NCBI RefSeq assembly: GCF_014946725.1
Contig: NZ_JACFXY010000001.1
Coordinates: forward strand, 434,001 to 498,000
Origin: Mixta mediterraneensis
Lineage (GTDB): Bacteria > Pseudomonadota > Gammaproteobacteria > Enterobacterales > Enterobacteriaceae
Reading direction: 5' to 3'
DNA length: 64,000 nt
A program made the translations under genes and the position numbers. Within the stretch, counting starts at the first letter, position 1. The number at the start of each line of letters is the position of its first letter. The notes beneath the pieces are model-generated. The model was not told where the DNA came from. It worked only from the letters and a program-made list of their open reading frames with translations, and searched no databases. Positions 34,746 to 43,604 of this stretch are shown in pieces.

Positions 34746-34746
34746 A

Positions 34747-34779
34747 AGTAAAACGCCCCTGTTTTAGAGGGGCGTTTCC
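34747..34779 (-). terminator. Terminator of proY
   Basis: AAACGCCCCT...AGGGGCGTTT with a 7-base loop; on the minus strand it is followed by TTACTTTTTTT. It lies directly after the proY stop. Confidence 0.88.
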
Positions 34780-34781
34780 GT

Positions 34782-36137
34782 TTATTTCGCCTGCTTACGT
34801 ACCAGCTTATAGCCCAGCAGTAGCAGCACAATCCATACGCAGCCAGCGTAAAGCGACACACGCGTATCCGGGAAATAACCGATCAGGCCGATAATAAAGG
34901 CCAGAAACGCTACCCCTACCCCGGCGGTCCAGCTGCCACCAGGCAAGGCGAATTGCAGCTTACTGGCCGCTTCCTGACCAATTTTGCGACGAAAAGCCAT
35001 CTGTGACAGCAGGATCATGATCCACACCCAAACCGTAGCAAAGGTCGCCAGTGAAGCGATTACCAGGAAGATTTTTTCCGGCATCAGGTAGTTAAGGTAT
35101 ACCGCGATCAGCATGGCGAACATCATCACCACCACCGTAACCCACGGAATACCGCGCCCGGAGACTTTCATAAATACTTTCGGTGCATGGCCCTGCTGCG
35201 CCATGCCGTGCAACATGCGCCCTACACCAAATACATCGCTGTTAATCGCAGACAGCGAGGCAGTCAGCACCACAAAATTTAGGACAGAAGCCGCAGCGGC
35301 AATGCCAAGATGCTGGAAGGTCAGCACAAACGGACTGCCGGATGTACCGACCTGGTTCCACGGATAGATCGACATGATCACAAACAGTGTGCCGACATAA
35401 AACACCAGAATACGCAGCGGCACCGAGTTGATAGCACGTGGAATCGATTTGGCGGGATCTTTGGCTTCACCGGCTGTAATACCGATGATTTCGATCCCCC
35501 CGTAGGCGAACATCACCATTTGTAGCGACAGCAACATCCCCACGATACCGTGAGCGAAGAAGCCGCCGTTACTCCACAGGTTATGAATGCCGGTTGGCTG
35601 TCCGCCATTGCCGATCCCCCAGAAGATCATGGCAAAACCGGCCACAATCATCACAATGATGGTGGCGACCTTAAAGAAAGAGAACCAGAACTCAACTTCG
35701 CCAAATACCTTCACGCTCATCAGGTTGACCGCACCGATAATCAGCACCACGCTCAGTACCCAAATCCAGTGCGGCACATCGGGAAACCAGACGCCCATGT
35801 AAATGCCGAAGGCGGTAACGTCAGCAATGGCAACAATCAGAATCTCAGAACAGTATGTCCAGCCCGTGATATAACCCGCCATCGGGCCGAGATAATCCTG
35901 GGCATAACGTGAAAACGAACTGGCCTGCGGATTGTTCACCGACATCTCGCCCAGCGCACGCATAATAATGTAAGCCACCGCGCCACCGATGATATAAGCG
36001 AGCAATACGCTCGGTCCGGCCATTTTAATGGCATCTGCGGAGCCGTAGAACAGCCCGGTTCCAATCGCCGATCCCAGCGCCATAAAACGGATATGGCGCG
36101 TGCTCAGTCCGCGTTTGAGCTTGTTGATTTCTTGCAT
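34782..36137 (-). CDS. proY: Amino acid permease, ProY-like
   Basis: APC-superfamily proton symporter with 12 hydrophobic segments, 451 residues. The start [19 protein letters not shown] and [20 protein letters not shown] are family hallmarks and the whole chain parallels E. coli ProY (cryptic proline permease); HutT-type histidine permeases are close relatives, so the substrate could be either. ATG 36137 is used; an in-frame ATG six codons upstream lies before the ribosome site AAGGTAG. A terminator separates it from brnQ. Confidence 0.9.
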   Translation of the reverse strand: MQEINKLKRGLSTRHIRFMALGSAIGTGLFYGSADAIKMAGPSVLLAYIIGGAVAYIIMRALGEMSVNNPQASSFSRYAQDYLGPMAGYITGWTYCSEILIVAIADVTAFGIYMGVWFPDVPHWIWVLSVVLIIGAVNLMSVKVFGEVEFWFSFFKVATIIVMIVAGFAMIFWGIGNGGQPTGIHNLWSNGGFFAHGIVGMLLSLQMVMFAYGGIEIIGITAGEAKDPAKSIPRAINSVPLRILVFYVGTLFVIMSIYPWNQVGTSGSPFVLTFQHLGIAAAASVLNFVVLTASLSAINSDVFGVGRMLHGMAQQGHAPKVFMKVSGRGIPWVTVVVMMFAMLIAVYLNYLMPEKIFLVIASLATFATVWVWIMILLSQMAFRRKIGQEAASKLQFALPGGSWTAGVGVAFLAFIIGLIGYFPDTRVSLYAGCVWIVLLLLGYKLVRKQAK

Positions 36138-36157
36138 AACAACACTACCTTGCAAAT

Positions 36158-36180
36158 GAAAAAACCACGGGCAAGCCCGT
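36158..36180 (-). terminator. Terminator between brnQ and proY
   Basis: Minus strand ACGGGC-TT-GCCCGT followed by GGTTTTTTC. It sits in the 66-base gap, so proY is partly uncoupled from brnQ. Confidence 0.75.
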
Positions 36181-36203
36181 AGTTAGAGAAAAAACGTTTA
36201 CTG

Positions 36204-37523
36204 TTACGAGTGAATCTTGACCTGTGCGCGTCCTTTCACCCGGTCCACCAGCGCAACAATCAGCAGGATAACCAGCGAGGGCGGCAACCAGGCAAGCCCC
36301 TGATCCGCCAGCGGCAGGTTCTGACTAAAGGCCGGCAACACCGCTTTAAATTCGGTAGTTTTAATGGCATCCACAATACCGAACAGCAGGCTAATCAGCA
36401 TGGTTGGCGCAATAATGAGGCTACTCTTGTTCCACCAGCGCAGGGTGAAGCTCAACACGACCAGCACGATGCACGGCGGATAAATCGCAGTCAGTACCGG
36501 AATCGAAATCTGAATCAGATGGCTCAGACCAAGGTTCGACACCACCATTGAGAACAGGCCGAGGACGAACACCAGCGTTTTATACGACAGCGGCAGGTAC
36601 TGTGCAAAAAATTCAGCACAGGCACAGGTCAGGCCTACGGCGGTAACCATACAGGCAACAAAAATCAGTGCCGCCAGGAAGAAGCTGCCCATACTGCCGA
36701 ACGTCTGCTGAACGTAAGCGTGCAGAATAGCGGCACCGTTAGCGTTCTGATCGACCAGCGAGCCGCTACCTGAACCCAGCCTGAACAGGCTGAGATAAAC
36801 CAGCGTCAGGCCAATACCGGCAATCAGCCCCGCCAGCACGGTATAACGCGTCAATAAGACTGGATTTTTAATCCCGCGTGACCGTGCGGCGTTGACAATA
36901 ACAATACCGAAAACCAGCGCACCCAGCGTATCCATCGTCAGATAACCATTAACGAAACCGCTGGAGAAAGCCGCACGTTGATAATCAGCCGTTGCCGGAA
37001 TAATATCGCCCGCTGGCCATATCAGCGCAGCAAGGCCAAGCACGGTCAGCGCAACAATTTTCAGTGGCGCGAGGAAATGACCAACGGTATCCAGCAGTTT
37101 TCCCGGATAGAGAGAAATTCCGATGACCAGTGCGAAGTAAATCAGACTGTAGCTAAACAGCGGCAGCGAGCCGTCTCCCGTCAGCGGCGCAATGCCCACC
37201 TCAAAGGACACTGTGGCGGTACGCGGGGTCGCGAACAGCGGACCAACGGCCAGATAGCACACCGTTGCCAGCACCAAACCGGCTACTTTGCCAATCGGCG
37301 AACTGAGCGCGTCGATGCCGCCGACCACGCGCGCCAGCGCAATAACGGTGATCACTGGCAAACCCACAGCGGTAATAAGGAATCCGATCGCGGCGGTCCA
37401 GACATGTTCGCCGGACTGAATGCCAACCATCGGCGGGAAAATAATGTTGCCCGCGCCCACAAACAGGGCAAACGTCATGAAGCCCAGCGCGAGAATATCT
37501 TTCGAAGTTAAACGGTGTGTCAT
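36204..37523 (-). CDS. brnQ: Branched-chain amino acid transporter BrnQ
   Basis: LIVCS-family sodium or proton symporter for Leu, Ile and Val; 439 residues, the E. coli length, 12 hydrophobic segments. Begins [20 protein letters not shown] and carries [13 protein letters not shown] and [20 protein letters not shown]. An ATG four codons upstream is also in frame. Proline or other uptake by the next gene suggests a transport pair, but the terminator between argues against tight cotranscription. Confidence 0.95.
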   Translation of the reverse strand: MTHRLTSKDILALGFMTFALFVGAGNIIFPPMVGIQSGEHVWTAAIGFLITAVGLPVITVIALARVVGGIDALSSPIGKVAGLVLATVCYLAVGPLFATPRTATVSFEVGIAPLTGDGSLPLFSYSLIYFALVIGISLYPGKLLDTVGHFLAPLKIVALTVLGLAALIWPAGDIIPATADYQRAAFSSGFVNGYLTMDTLGALVFGIVIVNAARSRGIKNPVLLTRYTVLAGLIAGIGLTLVYLSLFRLGSGSGSLVDQNANGAAILHAYVQQTFGSMGSFFLAALIFVACMVTAVGLTCACAEFFAQYLPLSYKTLVFVLGLFSMVVSNLGLSHLIQISIPVLTAIYPPCIVLVVLSFTLRWWNKSSLIIAPTMLISLLFGIVDAIKTTEFKAVLPAFSQNLPLADQGLAWLPPSLVILLIVALVDRVKGRAQVKIHS

Positions 37524-37869
37524 ACGGCCTGTCATTGTTGTTGCGGTGGAAGTTGAATTTGCATTGCCCTCGCTGCGTCAAAACAACGATTTGCCAGCCA
37601 ATATCAGCGCATTATGCTCGTCGTGAGATGAAGCGCAGGTGATTTAAGCTGCTTTTTTTCTGTTCACGGAGGGTTAAATCGACAGCGGCGCTAAGTAGAA
37701 CGTTTATAGCGAAGAAAGGCAATACAGGATCGGAAAACCAGAGGTTTATTGTGAATTTATATGTATAACCAGATAATGGCTCTAATATTTGGCGTAAGCA
37801 CATCAGATGATGTGCTTATTTTTTCTTCAGGCCGTAAGAAGTTCCAGCATTAACGGAGGTTAATCTGCA
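37524..37869. other. Intergenic region upstream of brnQ, no gene seen
   Basis: About 350 bases between brnQ and the MetE-like gene. It must hold the brnQ promoter. A 63-codon minus-strand frame at 37612-37803 is not similar to anything I know and is probably chance. Confidence 0.45.
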
Positions 37870-37892
37870 CAAAAGGCGCGTTTTACGCGCCT
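37870..37892 (-). terminator. Probable terminator of the MetE-like gene
   Basis: AGGCGCG (37874-37880) and CGCGCCT (37886-37892) around TTTTA; on the minus strand the stem is followed by TTTTG. Lies 20 bases after the stop at 37913. Confidence 0.6.
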
Positions 37893-37912
37893 GTTTGCGT
37901 AACGTTACAGCA

Positions 37913-39016
37913 TCACCACACCTGATTCGCAATATCGACAACCAGACGAATCTTTTGCCATTGCTGCGCCTCGCTCAGGCTGTTGCCCTCTTCCGTTGAG
38001 GCGAAGCCGCATTGTGGGCTGAGGCAGATCTGGTCGAGACTCACAAACTTCGCCGCTTCAGCCAGACGCGCTTTCACCTGGGCCGGATCTTCCTGTTCAC
38101 CGTTTTTAGTGGTAACTAATCCCAACACGACTTGCTGATGCCCTGGCTTGATGAAGCGCAGCGGTTCAAAACCGCCAGAACGCTCGTTGTCATATTCGAG
38201 AAAAAACGCGTCAATATTAACCGTACCAAACAGGATTTCAGCCACCGGCTCATAGCCTCCTTCTGAAATCCAGGTTGAACGGAAATTACCGCGACAGACA
38301 TGCAGCCCAACCGTCAGATCGGCGGGCTTACCTTCCAGCGCTTTGTTCAGCACGTGGGCGTAGATACGAGCCAGCTCTTCGGGATCATCGCCGCGCTCAC
38401 GGATCTGACGTTTCTGATCTTCAGAACACAGGTAGGCCCAAACAGTGTCATCCAGCTGTAAATAGCGGCAACCTGCGGCATAAAAAGCGCTAATTGCGTC
38501 TTTATAGGTTTGTGCCAGATCGTCAAAATACGCAGCCAGATCCGGATAAACAGTGGAATCGATCACATTGCGACCGCCACGGAAATGCAGCACGCTGGGG
38601 CTGGGAATGGTCATTTTAGGCACTGCATCACCCGCGATGCTTTGCAAAAAGCGGAAATCTTCCAGCATGGGGTGATTGCCAAAGCTCAGTTTGCCCGTTA
38701 CTTTCACGCCACGCGCTTTAGTCTGTACCCCATTGAACTGGATGCCCTGACCGGCCTCATAACGTTCAACGCCTTCCAGACCATCGAAAAAGTCGAAGTG
38801 CCACCATGCGCGACGAAACTCACCGTCAGTAACCACTTTCAGGCCATTTTCGCGCTGTTTTGCTACCACATCACGAATAGCTTCATCTTCTACACGACGC
38901 AGTTCAGTGGCATCAATTTCACCGGCGGCGAACTGTTCGCGTGCCTGTTTGATAGCGGCAGGACGCAGAAAACTGCCAACGGTATCGGCACGGAAGGGGG
39001 CGGTATTTCTTTGCAT
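37913..39016 (-). CDS. MetE-like (UROD/MetE superfamily) methyltransferase
   Basis: Cobalamin-independent methionine synthase C-terminal domain protein, 367 residues, of the stand-alone YxjG/YxjH type. Starts MQRNTAPFRADTVGSFLRPA behind AGGAG. Likely zinc ligands are in GLHVCRGNF (His, Cys) and LSPQCGFAST (Cys). It lacks the N-terminal half of full-length MetE. Such proteins probably methylate homocysteine from a methyl donor other than the polyglutamylated folate. It is inserted between brnQ and phoR, which are adjacent in E. coli. Confidence 0.88.
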   Translation of the reverse strand: MQRNTAPFRADTVGSFLRPAAIKQAREQFAAGEIDATELRRVEDEAIRDVVAKQRENGLKVVTDGEFRRAWWHFDFFDGLEGVERYEAGQGIQFNGVQTKARGVKVTGKLSFGNHPMLEDFRFLQSIAGDAVPKMTIPSPSVLHFRGGRNVIDSTVYPDLAAYFDDLAQTYKDAISAFYAAGCRYLQLDDTVWAYLCSEDQKRQIRERGDDPEELARIYAHVLNKALEGKPADLTVGLHVCRGNFRSTWISEGGYEPVAEILFGTVNIDAFFLEYDNERSGGFEPLRFIKPGHQQVVLGLVTTKNGEQEDPAQVKARLAEAAKFVSLDQICLSPQCGFASTEEGNSLSEAQQWQKIRLVVDIANQVW

Positions 39017-39188
39017 GATCGCTCCTGGCTCACCTGTCACATAATTGCGGCAGGTAATAATTTCATAGAGTTAAGTATAGCCATCCGGATGGCTATATGG
39101 CCAACGAAAGAGTGACATGCGAGCTTCTCAGCCGCAACAGAAGAAAATTCAACGTGCGTGAGGAAAATTCATGTTGCAGCCAGGGAAA

Positions 39189-40115
39189 TTAATTATCGTC
39201 AAGGATGGCGCGCGTCTGCGCCAACTGGCGGTGCGATAAAGGCAGATAGCCCGCCTCGCTCACGCGGTGCTGACCTTGCGATGACAAAATCTGCTGTAAA
39301 AATGCCGCCACCAGCGGTGGCAAAGGTTTGCCGGGTGCTTTGTTTACATAGAGGTAAAGCGGACGTGCCCAGGGATAATGGCCGCTGCGAATACTTTCCG
39401 CATCAGGCATCACCGCATCTCCGCTGGCATTGACCACAGACAACATTTTCACACCGCTGAGGTGAAACCCAAAGCTGGTGTAGCCGATACTGCGCAGGTT
39501 GCCCGCCACTGCCTGTACCACTGCGGCTGAACCGGGAAACTCTGCAACATCACTGCGAAAATCACCGTTACACAGCGCCTGCTGTTTGAAAAAACCCCAC
39601 GTCCCGGAGGCCGAATTACGGCCATAGCGCTGTAAACTACGATCGGCCCAGTCAGCCTGTTTCACGCCGAGATCTCCCCAATGGGCGGGGATGTGGGTTG
39701 CGCCGCACAGACGCGTAACAGAAAAAATCGCATCAAGCTGGCGCGGATCGATCTGCTGCAACGGGTTGCGCTGATTCACCACCACCACCAAAGCATCCAT
39801 TGCCACCGGTACTGCCAGCGGCGGATAGCCGTATCGCGCCTCAAACGCCTGGCGCTCGTCAGCCTGCATTGGTCGGCTCATTGCCCCAATCTGAGCGGCT
39901 CCCGCAGCCAGCGCAGTAGGTGCGGTAGACGAACCGGATGCCTGCACCTGCACATTGACGCCTGGCGCCTGACGGCTGAAATCCTCCCCCCATAACGTCA
40001 TTAAATAACCGAGGGTGTCTGAACCGACACTGCTTAAATTGCCGGAAAGCGTACCCGGCTGTGCCTGGGTTACCGCAGGCAGCAAAAACAAGAGGGAGCA
40101 AAGAAACGTGCGCAT
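39189..40115 (-). CDS. PstS-like phosphate substrate-binding protein
   Basis: Periplasmic solute-binding protein, 308 residues, with signal peptide (about 1-18, MRTFLCSLLFLLPAVTQA) and the phosphate-binding fold: SSVGSDTLGYLM, QASGSSTAPTALAAGAAQIG, SMSRPM-type loop and NSASGTWGFF. It starts only 18 bases after the phoR stop, so it is part of a phoB-phoR-pstS-like unit. No PstCAB genes follow, so it may hand phosphate to the main Pst transporter or act as a phosphate scavenger or sensor. Not present beside phoR in E. coli. Confidence 0.88.
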   Translation of the reverse strand: MRTFLCSLLFLLPAVTQAQPGTLSGNLSSVGSDTLGYLMTLWGEDFSRQAPGVNVQVQASGSSTAPTALAAGAAQIGAMSRPMQADERQAFEARYGYPPLAVPVAMDALVVVVNQRNPLQQIDPRQLDAIFSVTRLCGATHIPAHWGDLGVKQADWADRSLQRYGRNSASGTWGFFKQQALCNGDFRSDVAEFPGSAAVVQAVAGNLRSIGYTSFGFHLSGVKMLSVVNASGDAVMPDAESIRSGHYPWARPLYLYVNKAPGKPLPPLVAAFLQQILSSQGQHRVSEAGYLPLSHRQLAQTRAILDDN

Positions 40116-40133
40116 GAGAAGGTCCCTTAACCG

Positions 40134-41447
40134 TTAATGAACGGCATTCTCCTGCATCCCGACGCTGACAATCAACCTTGGTGCCAGCGTAAAGGTAAAG
40201 CAGGTTTCCTGGTAAGGGATGCTGGTGATGTCCAGCCGTGCGTTGTGATGGCTGAGCGCATGTTTAACAATAGCTAATCCTAAACCGCTGCCGCCGGTGG
40301 CACGCGAACGCGCTTTATCAACCCGATAGAAACGCTCAGTCAAACGCGGCAGGTGTTCTGGCGGAATGCCCGGTCCGTTATCGCACACTTTGAATATCGC
40401 GCCTTGCGGGCCGCGCAACCAGCTAATATCAATGCGCGTGCCGTCCGGTGTATGGTTAACCGCGTTGTACACCAGATTAGAGATAGCGCTGCGTAGCTGT
40501 TCATCGTTGCCAAACACTTTCAGATGCGGATCGGTGTGAAAATGGATCTCGTGACGCCCGGCGCTCAGGGTTTCAGCCTCACGTTGTAGCAGTTTGAGCA
40601 TTATCGGCACATCGACTTTTTCTTTCATATCGATGACTGGCGCAGCTTCAATGCGCGACAGCGTTAACAATTGTTTCACCAGGCTGTCCATACGGCGCGT
40701 CTGCTCTGACATGGTATGCAACGCCTTGCCACGCGATTTTTCGTTCATCACCGAATCGTTCATCATTTCCAGATAACCTTGCAGCACCGTTAATGGTGTG
40801 CGCAGTTCGTGACTCACGTTAGCAAAGAAATTACGTCGCGCGCCTTCCAGCTGATGCATTTGCGTTACATCACGCGCCACCGTCAGCCACTGGCCTTCGC
40901 TGTACGGCATGACGCGAAATTCCATATGATGCTGATTATTTAGCACCAGCGTCAGGGGTTTATCAAAATCGCATTTACGAATATAGCGGGAAAATTCGGG
41001 GTAACGCAGCAGGTTAAGGATGTTCTGCCCGTTATCTTCCGGCCAGCGCAGGCCCAGGTGTTGCTGCGCTAAGCCATTACACCAGAAGATGGTGCCTTCT
41101 TCGGTAGTCAGAATGACCGCATCCGGTAGCGACTCCGCACCGCTGCGAAAGCGCTTGATCAGGCTGCCTAACTCCCGGCGCCGTCGTCGGTTACGCAGCT
41201 GCATCTGATATAACCCATAAAACAGCGGCTCCCAACTGGCGCGCCCGGTGGGCGGCGTCATGGTGCGATCCAGCCATAACCAGTGCGACAGGCGCATCAA
41301 ATTATGAAAATGCCACCCCAATAGCGCCAGTACGCTGAACAACAGCCACCACGGTAAATAGCCGAATAGCAGGCCGAGAATCAGCGCAGGCAGACACGCC
41401 AATACCAGTTCTGACAGTAATCTCTTCCAGGAGAGGCGTTCCAGCAC
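40134..41447 (-). CDS. phoR: Phosphate regulon sensor kinase PhoR
   Basis: Membrane histidine kinase reporting phosphate status through PstSCAB-PhoU. 437 residues: two N-terminal helices (about 10-55), a PAS domain (around 100-190, [20 protein letters not shown]), the H box [10 protein letters not shown] with His 213, N box [10 protein letters not shown] and G boxes NGPGIP and [12 protein letters not shown]. All kinase motifs are intact. Fourteen bases after phoB. Confidence 0.97.
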   Translation of the reverse strand: MLERLSWKRLLSELVLACLPALILGLLFGYLPWWLLFSVLALLGWHFHNLMRLSHWLWLDRTMTPPTGRASWEPLFYGLYQMQLRNRRRRRELGSLIKRFRSGAESLPDAVILTTEEGTIFWCNGLAQQHLGLRWPEDNGQNILNLLRYPEFSRYIRKCDFDKPLTLVLNNQHHMEFRVMPYSEGQWLTVARDVTQMHQLEGARRNFFANVSHELRTPLTVLQGYLEMMNDSVMNEKSRGKALHTMSEQTRRMDSLVKQLLTLSRIEAAPVIDMKEKVDVPIMLKLLQREAETLSAGRHEIHFHTDPHLKVFGNDEQLRSAISNLVYNAVNHTPDGTRIDISWLRGPQGAIFKVCDNGPGIPPEHLPRLTERFYRVDKARSRATGGSGLGLAIVKHALSHHNARLDITSIPYQETCFTFTLAPRLIVSVGMQENAVH

Positions 41448-41461
41448 GGTTAAGGCTCCGT

Positions 41462-42151
41462 TTAGTAGCGGGCAGAGAAACGATAACCTGTTCCGCGGAC
41501 GGTTTGCACCATGCGATCGTGCCCGGAGACTTCCAGCGCTTTACGTAAACGGCGAATGTGAACATCAACGGTGCGATCTTCAACATAAACATTGGTGCCC
41601 CAAACGTGGTTCAGCAGCTGTTCACGGCTGTAGACCCGTTCCGGGTGAGTCATAAAGAAATGCAATAACTTATATTCAGTCGGTCCCATTTCCAGCGGGG
41701 TCGCTTCCGACATAACGCGATGCGATGAAGGATCCAGACTTAGCCCCTGCATCTCAATTATCTCTTCCACCGCCATTGGTGAAATACGGCGCATTACCGC
41801 TTTAATACGCGCCATAAGTTCTTTCGGCGAAAATGGCTTAGTGACGTAATCATCAGCACCTACTTCCAGGCCGCGAACGCGATCCTCCTCTTCACCACGC
41901 GCTGTCAACATCATTACCGGGATGTCGCGCGTCATTGCTTCGCGTTTCAGATGCTTAATAAATTGTATGCCGCTGCCGCCGGGCAACATCCAGTCCAGCA
42001 GAATTAAATCTGGCCAGGGTTCAATCAGTTTCCCGACCGCGCTGTCATAATCTTCCGCCTCAATTGGCTGATAGTCGTTCTGCTCCAGGACAAAACACAA
42101 CATTTCACGGATGGGGGCTTCATCTTCCACAACCAAAATGCGCTTAGCCAT
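41462..42151 (-). CDS. phoB: Phosphate regulon response regulator PhoB
   Basis: OmpR-family activator of the Pho regulon, 229 residues. Receiver domain with the phospho-acceptor Asp 53 in [10 protein letters not shown], Lys in [13 protein letters not shown], and a C-terminal winged helix ending in [17 protein letters not shown]. Autoregulated: a Pho box lies upstream. Confidence 0.98.
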   Translation of the reverse strand: MAKRILVVEDEAPIREMLCFVLEQNDYQPIEAEDYDSAVGKLIEPWPDLILLDWMLPGGSGIQFIKHLKREAMTRDIPVMMLTARGEEEDRVRGLEVGADDYVTKPFSPKELMARIKAVMRRISPMAVEEIIEMQGLSLDPSSHRVMSEATPLEMGPTEYKLLHFFMTHPERVYSREQLLNHVWGTNVYVEDRTVDVHIRRLRKALEVSGHDRMVQTVRGTGYRFSARY

Positions 42152-42196
42152 TAGTACTCCTGCTGATATGACGGCTTCTTGATATTTGCGGCGCCA

Positions 42197-42230
42197 TTAT
42201 GCGTCAGATTTGTGACACTTTTATGAAAAA
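42197..42230 (-). promoter_or_regulatory. Pho box upstream of phoB
   Basis: On the minus strand the sequence reads TTTTTCATAAAAGTGTCACA followed by AATCTGACGCATAAT. This matches the 7-bp direct repeat CTGTCA(C/T) with AT-rich spacer known from the E. coli phoB promoter, which I recall as nearly identical. It ends about 45 bases before the phoB ATG. Confidence 0.85.
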
Positions 42231-42404
42231 CATAGCCCGTTAAACAAGGCTTTAATAGCCATTTATGACAATAACGCGGCATTTTTTCTTTTTGGTCACC
42301 GTCGCGCATTTATCGAAAATTTTTTGTGCAGCCGTCAGCGGACACCTGCATCTTTAAACATGATGGGTATAATCGCCGGGCGATTTGTTACGGCAGGGAG
42401 TTTT

Positions 42405-43604
42405 ATGCGCATCATTCATACTGCGGACTGGCATCTGGGGCAGTTCTTTTATAGTAAAAGCCGGGCAGCTGAACATCAGGCTTTCCTTGACTGGCTGCTG
42501 GTAAATATTGAGCAGCACCAGGTCGATGCGCTGATTGTGGCGGGTGATCTGTTTGATACCGGGACACCGCCGAGCTATGCCCGTGAAATGTTTAATCGCT
42601 TTGTGGTGGCGCTGCAACCCAGTGGCTGCCAACTGGTTGTGCTGGCTGGCAACCACGATTCGGTTGCTACGCTGAATGAATCACGCGAACTACTCGCCTG
42701 CCTGAATACCCGTGTGATCGCAACGCCGCAGGGCAACGACGATGTGCTGGTGCTAAATACGCGACGCGGCGAGCCGGGCGCGCTGCTATGCGCTATCCCT
42801 TATCTGCGTCCGCGCGACATCATGCGCAGTCGGGCCGGTCAGTCGGGCCGTGAGAAATAAATCAGCCTGTTAGAAGCCATTTCGGAACATTATCAACGTC
42901 GCTTTAGCGCCGCACAGGCACATGCGCTGTCATTACCCATTATCGCAACAGGCCATCTCACCACCGTGGGCGTGAGTAAAAGCGAGTCGGTACGTGATAT
43001 TTATATCGGCACCTTAGATGCCTTCCCCGCCTCCGCTTTTCCCGCCGCCGATTATATCGCATTAGGCCACATTCATCGTGCTCAGCGCGTTGCCAATAGC
43101 GATCACATTCGCTATAGCGGTTCGCCGATCCCATTGAGTTTTGATGAGCTGGGCACGGAAAAAAGCGTATTTCTGCTCGATTTTTCACCTAACGGTTTGC
43201 AGAGCATTACGCCGCTGGCGGTTCCGCAGTTTCAACCCATGCAAATGCTCAAAGGCTCGCTGGCGCAGATCGAACAACAGCTGGCGGATTTCCAGACATA
43301 TCAGGATGAGAAACCGGTGTGGCTGGATATTGAAGTCACGACGCAAGAATATCTCAGCGATTTGCAACGGCGGATTGAAACGTTGACGGACGGATTGCCG
43401 GTAGAAGTACTGTTACTGCGCCGCAGCCGCGCGCTGCGTCAGCACAGCCTTGCCCGGCTTGATAACGAAACGCTGAGCGAGCTGAAAGTAGAAGATGTTT
43501 TTGCCCGCCGCTTAGCGCTGGACAGTGAAATGGATGAGCAACAGATCCAGCAATTAAATACGCTGTTTCGCCGCACGCTGGCGGAGATGGAGGAGCAATC
43601 ATGA
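42405..43604 (+). pseudogene. sbcD: sbcD interrupted by an in-frame ochre codon
   Basis: SbcD is the Mre11-like nuclease of the SbcCD complex that cleaves DNA hairpins. The ATG at 42405 (MRIIHTADWHLGQFF, good GGCAGGGAG before it) opens a frame of 399 codons with one TAA at 42858-42860 (codon 152), between GREK and ISLLEAISEHY. E. coli has Gln at that point (EKQQHLL), so a single C to T change would explain it. Motifs I-III (DWHLG, GDLFD, GNHD) are before the stop; GHLTT and ALGHIHR, also metal ligands, are after it, so the truncated product should be inactive. No other lesion is visible. Read-through, error or true mutation cannot be separated from sequence alone. Confidence 0.9.

Noticed and set aside
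37612..37803. 63-codon frame upstream of brnQ
   Set aside because: No similarity and it occupies the likely brnQ promoter.
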